A DNA stretch of 64,000 bases from NCBI RefSeq assembly GCF_000722545.1, contig NZ_JNVM01000006.1, forward strand, positions 186,001-250,000, written 5' to 3'. Shown piece after piece: positions 16,059-24,415 of the stretch. Position 1 is the first letter of the stretch; every line of letters starts with the position of its first letter. The notes under the pieces were generated by a model that was not told where the DNA came from, ran no database searches, and saw nothing but the letters and a program-made list of their open reading frames with translations. Source of the stretch: Paenibacillus tyrphae (GTDB taxonomy: Bacteria > Bacillota > Bacilli > Paenibacillales > NBRC-103111). Both the position numbers and the translations under genes were made by a program.

Positions 16059-17315
16059 TTACTCCTTCGGATCGACGATGCTGCCGAGGAACAGCAAGCT
16101 GCCGGTCTCCGTACTCTGAATCGCGATCAAAAACGGCCGGTCGACGATCATCTCAAACGGCTTGGCCACCGGAGCGGGCGCAGAGGTTACTTGAATTCCT
16201 ACGGAGGTGACCGCCGCAGCTTCCGTGCCCTGCTCGTTCATCTCCACGAACGTCTTGTGCTTCACCTCGCTGATCACGACCGGTTTCGGCGATAATTCAG
16301 AAAAGTCCGCCTTTGCCGGGTCGAATGCCGCGGGCATACCCATCGCTTTCAGCGCGTCGTTCAGCTCGTATCCCAGCTCCAGCTTCAGCCGCGGCAGCTT
16401 CAAGGTCCCGTTTGCAGATGGAAAGGGCTTGTTCCAAAACGCCTCATCCGACCACAGCTTCTGCTGCACCTTTTCCAGCCCGGCCTTTTCGGAGGGCAGG
16501 ACAACAACCATCGCCAGCTTGCCGTCCGCGTAGGGTAGCCGAACCGCCTGGTAATCCGGCTCCTGCGCATAATCGAGCCGTCCGGTCAGCGCCATCAGGT
16601 TCACCGGCTTCGTCTGTCCCGCTGCCACATGGAACGTACCGGGCTTGGTGTCTCGCTCCGGAAACGGGTGCTGCCACTGCGCTTTGAAGTACACGGCGTT
16701 CAGCAGATACATGACCGTTTCCGATGAAATCGGTCCCTGCACGATGCTGTCGATTTTGCCGTTCGTTCGCTTGCCGACCCATTGATTGATTTTGCGAACG
16801 GCATTGTCCTGTGCAAAATCGAGCGTATCGACCTCCGCGCCATAGAAGTCGCGGTTTCGCTGCAGGAAGCTTTCATGAAACGCTACGCCCTTTCTGGCCC
16901 AGATCGAATTCGCGACGGACAACTGCGTTTCCTTGCCCGAATGCTCCAGCAAATCGCGGAGCGCCTGATGTCCCCGGTTCCACTCGTCAACGGACAAGCC
17001 TTGGCTCTGCAGCGTTTGCCCGATCTGCTCGCGCGTCGCGCCGCCTGCTCCATGGTAAACCATCGATAACGCCATCGATACGCTGAACGGTGATACGAAT
17101 ACGTTGCTGCCGGGATTTTGCTCCGCGATCGTACGGTGCAGCTTCAAGCCGAACGCATTGTCGGCCTGCACGATCCGCGCATCCAAATCCGCAGGCGCAT
17201 GCTTTCTTAGGCTGACATCGCCCCCGGCATCGGCAGCGGTGCAAGCCGAGCATAACAGCGCGGCCGCCAGCAGCAACGGCATTGTTTTTTTCATGATGAC
17301 TCCGGATTTCGGCAT
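16059..17315 (-). CDS. Serpin-type protease inhibitor lipoprotein
   Basis: 418 aa from ATG 17315 (MPKSGVIMKK), chosen because AGGAGG lies eight bases upstream; the frame opens earlier at 17387. N-terminal lipoprotein signal (PLLLAAALLCSAC, Cys about residue 21). Serpin fold: NVFVSPFSVSMALSMVYHGAGG, YLLNAVYFKAQWQHPF, MVVVLPSEKAGLE, and the hinge of the reactive-centre loop NEQGTEAAAVTSV followed by PFEMIVDRPFLIAI. The small-residue hinge is that of inhibitory serpins. Probably anchored outside the membrane, protecting against serine or cysteine proteases. The P1 residue cannot be set with certainty. Confidence 0.92.
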   Translation of the reverse strand: MPKSGVIMKKTMPLLLAAALLCSACTAADAGGDVSLRKHAPADLDARIVQADNAFGLKLHRTIAEQNPGSNVFVSPFSVSMALSMVYHGAGGATREQIGQTLQSQGLSVDEWNRGHQALRDLLEHSGKETQLSVANSIWARKGVAFHESFLQRNRDFYGAEVDTLDFAQDNAVRKINQWVGKRTNGKIDSIVQGPISSETVMYLLNAVYFKAQWQHPFPERDTKPGTFHVAAGQTKPVNLMALTGRLDYAQEPDYQAVRLPYADGKLAMVVVLPSEKAGLEKVQQKLWSDEAFWNKPFPSANGTLKLPRLKLELGYELNDALKAMGMPAAFDPAKADFSELSPKPVVISEVKHKTFVEMNEQGTEAAAVTSVGIQVTSAPAPVAKPFEMIVDRPFLIAIQSTETGSLLFLGSIVDPKE

Positions 17316-17398
17316 CTCTCCACCCTCCTCTGTCATGTTATGGAAATGGACGTCGCCGATTATCCGAAGGTTGCAGCCGCGCTGCAATTGGCAAAAGC

Positions 17399-17896
17399 TT
17401 AGATCACATAATCGAGCACCTGCTCGAATGGAAAATACGACCTCCCGGCAGGCGCCGGAGCATACAGATGGAAGGCCACTGCGCGCTGCTGGCCGGAATT
17501 GCGAAGCTGGTGAATTTGTTTTTTCGGCGCGTAATAATGGCTACCTTCCTCGATTTCAACTTCCCCGGACAAGCAGGGATACCCGTAGCCATCCAGCCGG
17601 AACATCCGGTTCGTAAGCGTACCTTCGAGCAGACGCGCACAGCCGACGGATGCGCCGTGATCGTGAATGTACGTTTCGGTTCCGGGAGGCAAATGGATCA
17701 GCACCGCTTCGGCGGCATCGGTCCGGTATAGGCTCGTTCTTCCGTAAGGCAGATTCTCAGGCTCCGCAATGAATGGCGACAATCCTTCAATCGACAGATC
17801 CATGCCTCTCAGGATCGCCTGAAGCTGCTTGGGCGAAGTTCTGCGCACAGGCAGCAGCGTGCTGAGGACCTGTTCGATGGTTCCGATCCGGTTCAT
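17399..17896 (-). CDS. Cysteine dioxygenase family cupin
   Basis: 165 aa, ATG 17896. Cupin with the cysteine dioxygenase metal site: H-D-H in YIHDHGAS (about residue 78-80) and a third His in KKQIHQLRN (about 130), binding Fe(II). Motifs GRTSLYRTDAAEAVLIHLPPG and GTLTNRMFRL match the bacterial type I family (YubC-like). Catalyses O2-dependent oxidation of cysteine to cysteine sulfinate, or acts on a related thiol. Transcribed leftward, upstream of but 83 bp from the serpin gene. The cystine/dicarboxylate symporter at 22.7 kb could supply substrate; that link is only suggestive. Confidence 0.85.
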   Translation of the reverse strand: MNRIGTIEQVLSTLLPVRRTSPKQLQAILRGMDLSIEGLSPFIAEPENLPYGRTSLYRTDAAEAVLIHLPPGTETYIHDHGASVGCARLLEGTLTNRMFRLDGYGYPCLSGEVEIEEGSHYYAPKKQIHQLRNSGQQRAVAFHLYAPAPAGRSYFPFEQVLDYVI

Positions 17897-18020
17897 GGGA
17901 TTCCTCCGTTCATAACATTCTTTTACCGCTTTAATAAGCTCACCTTATAATCCAATATATTCCTACTTAAACCAAAAAGTGACCTTTTCGTAAAAAGCGC
18001 CGACGGCTTCTAATTTTCCC

Positions 18021-18075
18021 TTAAGAATGTTTTAAGGTTTTGAATCGTTAGTCGTTAAGATTTCCCGGCTATACT
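18021..18075 (+). promoter_or_regulatory. Two-component operon promoter with TTAAG direct repeats
   Basis: TTAAGA at 18021, TTAAGG at 18032 (11 bp later) and TTAAGA at 18055, followed by a -10-like TATACT (18070-18075). The 11-bp phasing is that of OmpR/PhoB-type tandem half sites, suggesting autoregulation. A similar TTAAGG array precedes the LanF-like gene at 41.18 kb. Confidence 0.5.
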
Positions 18076-18235
18076 AGGTGACAGTCAACGTTAGGAAAGG
18101 GGAGTGGCCCGCATGCCGTTTGTCAAGGTTATCCCGGCGTGATATGCTTTTTTTGTCGTCGGCGCCGCCCGAAAAGCACGCCGACCCCACTCCGCAGCAA
18201 CCGAGATCTATTGGAATGAAAAGGAGGTCGGCCCC

Positions 18236-18928
18236 GTGGCGCAGCCTACAATATTGCTCGTCGACGACGAGAAAGAAATTATCGATTTGCTCGAAATTTA
18301 TTTAAAAAATGAAGGCTACCGTCTGCTGCGCGCAGGCAATGGCATCGAAGCGTTAAGCGTGCTGCAAAAGGAAGACGTCGATCTGATCGTGCTCGACATC
18401 ATGATGCCGAAGATGGACGGCATTGAAGCCTGCCTGAAAATACGCGAACAAAAGCATATGCCGATCATTATGCTGTCCGCCAAAAGCCAGGACATGGACA
18501 AAATTCTCGGCCTGAGCACCGGCGCGGACGATTACGTCACCAAGCCGTTCAATCCGCTTGAGCTGGTCGCCCGGATCAAGTCGCAGCTGCGCCGCTACAC
18601 CCGGCTCAATGTTCAGCGTCCGAACAAGGAACACGAGCTGGAGGTCGATGAGCTCACGATCAATACCGCGACGCATGAGGTCAAGTTAGACGGCCGGGAT
18701 GTTAAACTGACGCCGCGCGAATTTGCGATCCTGGAGCTGCTGGCCCGGCACCGCGGTACGGTATGGAGCATCGAGAAAATTTACGAAGCCGTATGGAAGG
18801 AAGCGTATTTCGATTCGGACAATACCGTGATGGTACATATCCGGAAAATTCGCGAGAAAATCGAGGAAAATCCGCGGAAACCGAAGTTTATTAAAACGGT
18901 CTGGGGAGTGGGATATAAAGTTGAGTAA
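18236..18928 (+). CDS. OmpR-family response regulator
   Basis: 230 aa, GTG start at 18236 behind AAGGAGG. Receiver domain with acidic pair D-D (residues 10-11), phosphorylated Asp in IVLDIMMP (about 53), Thr/Ser in MLSAKS and Lys in DDYVTKPF (about 103). C-terminal winged helix with LTPREFAILELLARHRGTVWS, then NTVMVHIRKIREKI and WGVGYKVE. Transcription factor paired with the histidine kinase that starts inside its last codons (TTG 18921, 8-base overlap). Upstream 11-bp phased TTAAG boxes suggest it controls its own operon. A short ORF (MPFVKVIPA, ATG 18113) with a GGGGAG site precedes it and might be a leader peptide. Confidence 0.92.
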   Translation: MAQPTILLVDDEKEIIDLLEIYLKNEGYRLLRAGNGIEALSVLQKEDVDLIVLDIMMPKMDGIEACLKIREQKHMPIIMLSAKSQDMDKILGLSTGADDYVTKPFNPLELVARIKSQLRRYTRLNVQRPNKEHELEVDELTINTATHEVKLDGRDVKLTPREFAILELLARHRGTVWSIEKIYEAVWKEAYFDSDNTVMVHIRKIREKIEENPRKPKFIKTVWGVGYKVE

Positions 18929-20732
18929 AAAAGAGAAGATCAAACCGCCGCGCAAGCCTAGGCTTGACCGCTTCCCGTTCACCTGGTTCCCTTTTAATCT
19001 GCTGCGGGGCATGATCCTGTTCCTCCAAGACCTGTATAGAATGGTGCGCACGCACGTGCAGCGCAGCATCCGGCTGCAGCTGATGCTGACCTTTGCCTTT
19101 TGTTTCGGCGTATCGCTGCTATTCTACGGCATCAGCTCGGCTCTGTTCGGCGCGGTCAACAAGAATACGGTCATTGATTACAGCCAAGGGATGGAAAGCA
19201 TCGATAGCGAAGCCCGCTCGCTCGCAGACCGGTTCCTTATGCCTCCGCGGCGCAGCAGCAGCGAAAACGGGACAAACAACGAATCCCCCAGCTATGATTC
19301 GAATGCAGCGTCAAGGAGCGAATCCGGACAACCGCAAGCGGCCGTGCCTCAGGGTTCCGCTGCCGGCAGCGGGATGCCGACGCCCAATGCCGGCACAGCC
19401 GTTCCTGTCCCCGGCGCAAACGGCCAAGAGCCCGGCAGCGTACCCGGGACCCCGGCGGCCAATCCGCAGGTACCGCAGCCGAATCAGCCAAACAACCGGC
19501 AGGGAGAGAACAAGCAGGATGAGGCCGAGCGGCGCAAAAATTTTGAGAATACGGTCAAACGGCTCGTCACCTACAACAAGCTCAAGATCGTCATTACGGA
19601 TCTGGAAGGCAAAGTCGTCTTCCGCAGTGAAAACGCGCCGGAAACGTACGTCGACGTGCACAGTGTCATCCGCAACGCGATGGAAACGCGCAACCGGGAA
19701 TCCGATTCGCGCTCGGAGTTTTCCAGCTTTTACCCGGTGACCTATAATAATCAGAAAGCCTACTTAATCGTCAGCGGCATCCCTCAGCCGACCATCAGCT
19801 ACCATAAGGGTGAGAACCCGCTTTCCATTCTGGCTTCACTCGCCGTCTTCATCTTTTTGTTCTATTTTTTAACGCAGCGGAAAATGAGATATATCGAGGA
19901 GCTTGCGAGCGGACTGCGGATTATCGCTACGGGCAATCTGGACCACCGCGTCGTCGAGCGTTCCCAGGACGAGCTTGGGTCGCTGGCAAGGGACATGAAC
20001 TTCATGGTGACGGATTTACAGCGAAGAATCGAAGAGGAGCGTCGCGCCGAGCAGCTCAAGAACGAGCTGATTACAAACGTTTCGCACGATTTGCGCACGC
20101 CGCTGACGCTCATCATGGGCTACTTGAGGCTGCTGCACGACAGAAATTTCGAAACGCCCGAGCAAGCCGCCGGGTATGTCAGTATCGCTTACAGCAAATC
20201 GGAGAAGCTGAAAGGGCTGATCGACGATCTGTTCGAATTTACGAAGCTCTCCAATCATGACGCCCCGCTGCACAAGAAAGGCGTCGTCATTAACGAGGTG
20301 CTGGAGCAGCTGCTGGAGGAATACGTGACTCTCAGTGAGGAACAGCAGCTTACGCTAATCCGCAGCCTGCCGCAGGAGCGGCTGCTGGTACGCATCGACG
20401 TGGACAAAATGATCCGCGTCTTCGAAAACCTGCTCGGCAACGCGATCAAGTACAGCCCTAAGCCCGGCGTGATCACCTTCGGCATGATCCAGGAACGCGG
20501 GCACGCGATCATCCGCATCTCCAACAAAGCGGACGCTTTGACCCGCGACGAGCTGGAGCAGTTGTTCGACCGGTTCTACCGCGTCGATAAAGCCCGGACG
20601 TCCGATACCGGAGGCTCGGGGCTTGGTCTTGCGATCGCGAGAAGCATCGTCGAATCGCACGAAGGCACCATTTGGGCCGAGTCGGAGAACGGCGAAATCC
20701 ATTTTTACGTGAAGCTGAAGCTGGCATCTTAG
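18921..20732 (+). CDS. Sensor histidine kinase with Pro/Asn-rich extracellular insert
   Basis: 603 aa from TTG 18921, overlapping the response regulator gene. Cytoplasmic basic start (KKEKIKPPRKPRLDR), first TM about residues 53-75, then an extracytoplasmic region containing a long low-complexity segment rich in Pro, Asn, Gln, Gly and Ser (about 108-198), a small sensor domain (VTYNKLKIVITDLEGKVVFRSEN), and a second TM about 300-320. HAMP follows, then the H-box VSHDLRTPL (His about 395), N-box LLGNAIKYSP, G boxes GGSGLGLAI. Autophosphorylates and signals to the adjacent regulator. The stimulus is unknown; the insert may contact the wall. TTG start chosen for overlap; the site before it is weak. 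Confidence 0.88.
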   Translation: MSKKEKIKPPRKPRLDRFPFTWFPFNLLRGMILFLQDLYRMVRTHVQRSIRLQLMLTFAFCFGVSLLFYGISSALFGAVNKNTVIDYSQGMESIDSEARSLADRFLMPPRRSSSENGTNNESPSYDSNAASRSESGQPQAAVPQGSAAGSGMPTPNAGTAVPVPGANGQEPGSVPGTPAANPQVPQPNQPNNRQGENKQDEAERRKNFENTVKRLVTYNKLKIVITDLEGKVVFRSENAPETYVDVHSVIRNAMETRNRESDSRSEFSSFYPVTYNNQKAYLIVSGIPQPTISYHKGENPLSILASLAVFIFLFYFLTQRKMRYIEELASGLRIIATGNLDHRVVERSQDELGSLARDMNFMVTDLQRRIEEERRAEQLKNELITNVSHDLRTPLTLIMGYLRLLHDRNFETPEQAAGYVSIAYSKSEKLKGLIDDLFEFTKLSNHDAPLHKKGVVINEVLEQLLEEYVTLSEEQQLTLIRSLPQERLLVRIDVDKMIRVFENLLGNAIKYSPKPGVITFGMIQERGHAIIRISNKADALTRDELEQLFDRFYRVDKARTSDTGGSGLGLAIARSIVESHEGTIWAESENGEIHFYVKLKLAS

Positions 20733-20746
20733 GATGCCGGCTTTTT
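20719..20746 (+). terminator. Terminator overlapping the kinase stop codon
   Basis: AGCTGGCATC and GATGCCGGCT flank TTAG, so the stop codon lies in the loop; a T run follows. Confidence 0.8.
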
Positions 20747-20803
20747 GGTTATTCGGACGCGGGCGGATAAAGCGGGACGTTCGCCTTGGAGAGCAATGCG
20801 CGG

Positions 20804-20809
20804 TATAAT
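20804..20809 (+). promoter_or_regulatory. -10 element (TATAAT) for the NagD-type gene
   Basis: Consensus TATAAT 65 bp before the start codon. No good -35 at 16-18 bp (only TTCGCC at 18 bp), so activity is uncertain. Confidence 0.45.
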
Positions 20810-20873
20810 GGAGTGGACAATGCGGCAACGATGCGGGCCGTGCGGTACGCATCGCACGAATGGAGGACGGATC

Positions 20874-21671
20874 ATGAGATATGGATTTTTGCTGGATTTG
20901 GACGGAACGCTGTACCATGGAGACCGCCCGGTCCCTTATGCGGCGGATTTTATCTGCTGGCTGCGGGAGAAAGGCTACCCGTTCTTATATGTAACCAACA
21001 ATTCGTCACGGACGCCGGAGCAAGTGGCGGCGCACCTCATCAAGACCGGGATCGAAGCCAAACCGGAGGAAGTGCTGACATCCTCGCAAGCGGCCGTGAT
21101 GTATTTGCAGGAAACCGGCGCCCGGAACGGACGCGTGCTGTGCATCGGCGAGGAAGGACTGAGAACGGCGCTGAAGGACGGCGGCTTCGAACCCGTCACG
21201 GAGGACGCGCCGGAAGGAACGGTCGCTGCGGTCGTGCAAGGCATCGACCGGTCGTTCCATTACGGCAAGCTGCTTACAGCCGTCCGTTATATTCGTGGCG
21301 GAGCCCCTTACATCCTGACGAATCCCGATCACCTGCTGCCGTGGAACGGCGAGCTGACACCAGGAGCCGGCTCCATCGCGGCTTCGATCGAACGGGCAAG
21401 CGAAACGCCGCCCGTTGTTATCGGGAAGCCTTCGCCGATCATTATGCGCTATGCCGTTGCCAAGCTGGGACTGGTCCTTGGCGAGATTTGGGCGGTCGGG
21501 GACAACTTGAACACCGATATCCGCGGCGGAGCCGATGCGGGCTGCCGGACGGCGCTTGTATTGACCGGACTGGCCAATGCTTCGAATGTGGACGAGCAGA
21601 TGGCCCGAACGGGCGTGCGGCCCGAGCGGATCTGCACACATCTGATGGAGCTGGCGGAAAGCCTCGGCTAA
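20874..21671 (+). CDS. HAD-IIA (NagD-type) phosphatase
   Basis: 265 aa. ATG 20874 (MRYGFLLDLDG) is taken as the start because TGGAGGA precedes it; the open frame begins earlier at 20745. Motif I DLDGTLYHG (nucleophile Asp), motif II VTNNSS, the C2-type cap in the middle (about 80-170), motif III K in VVIGKPSP, motif IV GDNLNTDIRGG. Haloacid dehalogenase subfamily IIA, like NagD or p-nitrophenylphosphatases, acting on sugar phosphates or nucleotides in the cytosol. Its stop codon overlaps that of the convergent gene 21668-22546. Confidence 0.88.
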   Translation: MRYGFLLDLDGTLYHGDRPVPYAADFICWLREKGYPFLYVTNNSSRTPEQVAAHLIKTGIEAKPEEVLTSSQAAVMYLQETGARNGRVLCIGEEGLRTALKDGGFEPVTEDAPEGTVAAVVQGIDRSFHYGKLLTAVRYIRGGAPYILTNPDHLLPWNGELTPGAGSIAASIERASETPPVVIGKPSPIIMRYAVAKLGLVLGEIWAVGDNLNTDIRGGADAGCRTALVLTGLANASNVDEQMARTGVRPERICTHLMELAESLG

Positions 21672-22546
21672 TCGACCGCGTGCTGCTTCCGGATTTCGCC
21701 GATCCGGCGAATGTGGACGTTCGCGTGGCCGGCCATCATTTTCATCAGGCGGCCGGCTGTCTCCTCCTTGCCGGAGGCGATGACGCTGCGCGCCAGCGCT
21801 CCCGGCGTATGCTCGCATACGCTGAGCACGTGCTCACGCAGCAGCCGAAACAGCGCGACCTCGGCGCGGATCGGCCGCGAGGCGTAACGCATGCCCGCGG
21901 CCCATGCGTCCTGCGAGAAGCCGTTGCCGTTGTAGACGCGTCCGCGCTCAGGCCCGGCCAAAGCGAACTTGAGCTTGTGCAGCGCCGCAAGCTCCAGATC
22001 CACCACATGGAGCACCTGCTCGCGGATGCTCCATGTGCCGGGCGCCCGGGCCAAATTGAGCCCGGCCTCGCCAAGCCCCGCCAGCGCGGCCTCCAACTGG
22101 TCCGGCCCCGCTGCGAACAAAGCCAGCGTTTCCTCGTCGCACGGAAACAGCTCCTGCCAGTACGCCGCGCGGTAGCCCTCCGGCGTCGTGATCGTGACGG
22201 TCCGCCAGCAGCCCGGCTCCGTCTCGTCCAACCAGCGCCCGCCGGCCTCCTCGGCGCGCTGCTGGAGCCGCTCCAGCGCCTCGCCGGGCGGCGCTGTCAC
22301 ATAAAACCGGCCGCCGGGCGACAGCTCCCGGCAGCCCGGTGCTTGCAGGCGGCTGAGCGCCTCCGCCGCCGTGCCTTCCGCAGCGAGCAGCGCTGCCTCG
22401 CCGCCAGGCTGACGCAGCAGCACGTAGCCCGCTGCCGCGCATAGCTCCAGGCGCTCCCAGCCGAGCGCCTGCTCGTAGAAGCGCAGCGCCGCCGTCACCT
22501 CCGGCACGCGCAGCAGCAGCTTCGCTTGAACGGCGTTGCTCTCCAT
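21668..22546 (-). CDS. VOC (glyoxalase-like) and DinB-like fusion protein
   Basis: 292 aa, ATG 22546. Residues 1-135 look like a vicinal-oxygen-chelate domain (LLLRVPEVTAALRFYEQALGWERLEL ... TVTITTPEGYRAAYWQELFP). Residues 140-292 look like a DinB/YfiT four-helix bundle, with GTWSIREQVLHVVDLELAAL supplying one His and GHANVHIRRIGEI two more, the usual metal triad. The two halves are normally separate proteins. A role in detoxification or thiol transfer is plausible for DinB-like enzymes, but no substrate can be assigned. GC-rich, Ala-rich coding. Its stop shares bases with the convergent NagD-type gene. Confidence 0.75.
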   Translation of the reverse strand: MESNAVQAKLLLRVPEVTAALRFYEQALGWERLELCAAAGYVLLRQPGGEAALLAAEGTAAEALSRLQAPGCRELSPGGRFYVTAPPGEALERLQQRAEEAGGRWLDETEPGCWRTVTITTPEGYRAAYWQELFPCDEETLALFAAGPDQLEAALAGLGEAGLNLARAPGTWSIREQVLHVVDLELAALHKLKFALAGPERGRVYNGNGFSQDAWAAGMRYASRPIRAEVALFRLLREHVLSVCEHTPGALARSVIASGKEETAGRLMKMMAGHANVHIRRIGEIRKQHAVD

Positions 22547-22628
22547 TCGCCTTCCCCCTTTGCAGAAGCTGTGATTGATTTAGCCCTATTTTACCATATA
22601 CCGGTCCAACGAACGCCGGAAACGAACA

Positions 22629-22657
22629 AACACCGCCCTTTGCGAAAGAGCGGTGTT
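22629..22657 (-). terminator. Intrinsic terminator after symporter gene
   Basis: AACACCGC pairs with GCGGTGTT around CCTTTGCGAAAGA; on the minus strand it is 15 bp beyond the symporter stop. Confidence 0.8.
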
Positions 22658-22671
22658 TATCTTTTCGTTTA

Positions 22672-24042
22672 TTAACCGGCGACCGCGGTTTTGGACCCGC
22701 CGTTGCGCGAAGACACGTCGTAGTTTTCGAGCTCTTCGTCCGCCTCGTTGTTGAACGCCTCGCGGTTGAATTCTTTCTCCGTTACAGCGACGACAAGGGA
22801 GCTGACGGTCGTACCCGTTGCGTTGATGGCCGTCCGGGCCATATCGAGAATTGCATCGATGCCGAGCACCATCGCCATCCCTTCAATCGGCAGACCGACG
22901 CTGGCCAGCACGACCGTCGTCGAGATCGAAGCCGGTCCGGGTACCCCGGCCACGCCGATGGAAGCGATCATCGCCGAGCCGACGATGAGCAGGTAATGCG
23001 TGATCGTCAGATCGATGCCGAATACTTTGGCGACGAAGATCGCCACAATCGCCGGATACAAGCCGCCGCAGCCGTTCATATTGATCGTAGCGCCCAGCGG
23101 GGCGACAAAGCTAGCGATCCGGTCGGATACTTTAAGCCGCTTCGTGATAACCTCCAGGTTGACCGGCAGCGTCGCATAGCTGCTCCGTGTCGTGAAAGCG
23201 ACGGCCAGCACGGGATAAATCTTTTTCAGGAAGCGGATCGGATTGACCCGCGCCACGAACGTGACCAGGAAGCCGTAAGTCAGAACGAAGTGCAGCAAGC
23301 AAGCGATGTAAACGGCAATTACCACTTTGCCCATCGGCAGCAGCGACGCGAGGCCGTATTTCGCAGCCATCGCCGCCATCAGTCCGAACACGCCGTAAGG
23401 CGTCAAGCGGATGATCAGCTTCGTTACGCGGAACATCACGACAGCGAACGATTGAATGACTTCCTTGATCGGCCGGACCGATTCCGGCTTGCGGTTGCCT
23501 TCGATCGTAATGGCGACCGCGACGAACATAGCAAATACGATAACCGGCACAACTTTGCCGGTAGCCATCTCGTTCACCGGGTTCGCCGGTACGAGATCCA
23601 TAAATACTTTCAGAAACGAAGGAATTTCTCTGGCGGCGAATTTGGCATCCTGCACGTAAGGAATGCCCGCGCCCGGATCGATGATCACCGCAACGACGAC
23701 ACCGATAGCCGCCGCGATACCGGTCGTGATCAGGAACAAGGCGATCGTTTTCGTTCCGATCTTTCGAAGCATGTTCGGATCGGATACGGACGTAATGCTG
23801 GAAATGATCGTTGCGATGACGAGCGGCATAACGATCATTTTGATCAGGTTGACGTAGATGGAGCCGATCGTTCCGAGATCTGTCGCCTCTTTACCGAATA
23901 CCGCCCCGACGACCACGCCGAGCACCATGGCGATTAATACGCGCGTCCCGAAACCCACCTTTTTCTTGGCCGCGAAAAATAGTAACAGCAGGACTACGAC
24001 AGCAACAGCCCAGCTGGCAATGTATAGGGAATTCACAATCAT
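22672..24042 (-). CDS. tcyP: Dicarboxylate/cystine:cation symporter (TcyP-like)
   Basis: 456 aa, ATG 24042. DAACS family: N-terminal helices, then the reentrant loop HP1 serine motif (AFTTRSSYATLPVN, about 290-303), TM7 NMNGCGGLYPAI (the equivalent of NMDGT in glutamate carriers, here with Cys-Gly), HP2 GVAGVPGPASISTTVV, and TM8 LGIDAILDMARTAINATG with the conserved Asp, Arg and Asn that bind the substrate. Length and the N-terminal region resemble B. subtilis TcyP, a sodium-coupled L-cystine importer; a dicarboxylate substrate is the alternative. Plasma membrane. Single gene with its own terminator. Confidence 0.8.
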   Translation of the reverse strand: MIVNSLYIASWAVAVVVLLLLFFAAKKKVGFGTRVLIAMVLGVVVGAVFGKEATDLGTIGSIYVNLIKMIVMPLVIATIISSITSVSDPNMLRKIGTKTIALFLITTGIAAAIGVVVAVIIDPGAGIPYVQDAKFAAREIPSFLKVFMDLVPANPVNEMATGKVVPVIVFAMFVAVAITIEGNRKPESVRPIKEVIQSFAVVMFRVTKLIIRLTPYGVFGLMAAMAAKYGLASLLPMGKVVIAVYIACLLHFVLTYGFLVTFVARVNPIRFLKKIYPVLAVAFTTRSSYATLPVNLEVITKRLKVSDRIASFVAPLGATINMNGCGGLYPAIVAIFVAKVFGIDLTITHYLLIVGSAMIASIGVAGVPGPASISTTVVLASVGLPIEGMAMVLGIDAILDMARTAINATGTTVSSLVVAVTEKEFNREAFNNEADEELENYDVSSRNGGSKTAVAG

Positions 24043-24175
24043 GCGCCTCCTTGAAAGTATATCCTAACAATCCCCACTCGTTTACTAGGTATTCTATGCC
24101 CATTTTCGGCGGCTGTCAATACGTATTTTACTGCTTAATTATTCATTTCGCGGGCCATCCGGCGGCAAAATCCGG

Positions 24176-24388
24176 CTATTCTCTTAAGGCGTCTCTTAGT
24201 TTCGTCGATTCGTACCGCCGGTCCGCCGACTGCGCGAACGCTTTGCGCAGCCGCTTGTTTTCGCCCGCCAGCCTCTCGATTTCTCCGATCAACTCCAGGG
24301 CAAAGGCTTGAGCCGCCTCGCCGGATTCCCGGCTCACGGAACCCGCCCTTTCTTTATATTCGTTCAACCGCTCTTCTATGCTTTTCAT
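24176..24388 (-). CDS. Small coiled-coil hypothetical protein
   Basis: 70 aa from ATG 24388 (MKSIEERLNEYKERAG), with GAGAGG nine bases upstream. Entirely helical and charged, with heptad-like spacing (ALELIGEIERLAGENKRLRKAF), so probably a coiled coil. No family recognised. It begins 28 bp after the Lhr helicase stop on the same strand and may be cotranscribed with it. Reality is supported by the ribosome site and compact gene packing rather than by homology. Confidence 0.5.
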   Translation of the reverse strand: MKSIEERLNEYKERAGSVSRESGEAAQAFALELIGEIERLAGENKRLRKAFAQSADRRYESTKLRDALRE

Positions 24389-24415
24389 CCGGTTCATCCT
24401 CTCCCAAAAGTAAAA

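Noticed and set aside
20786..22444. 552-codon plus-strand frame across the NagD-type and VOC-DinB genes
   Set aside because: Runs through two convergent real genes in the wrong frames; low-complexity Arg/Ala-rich product.
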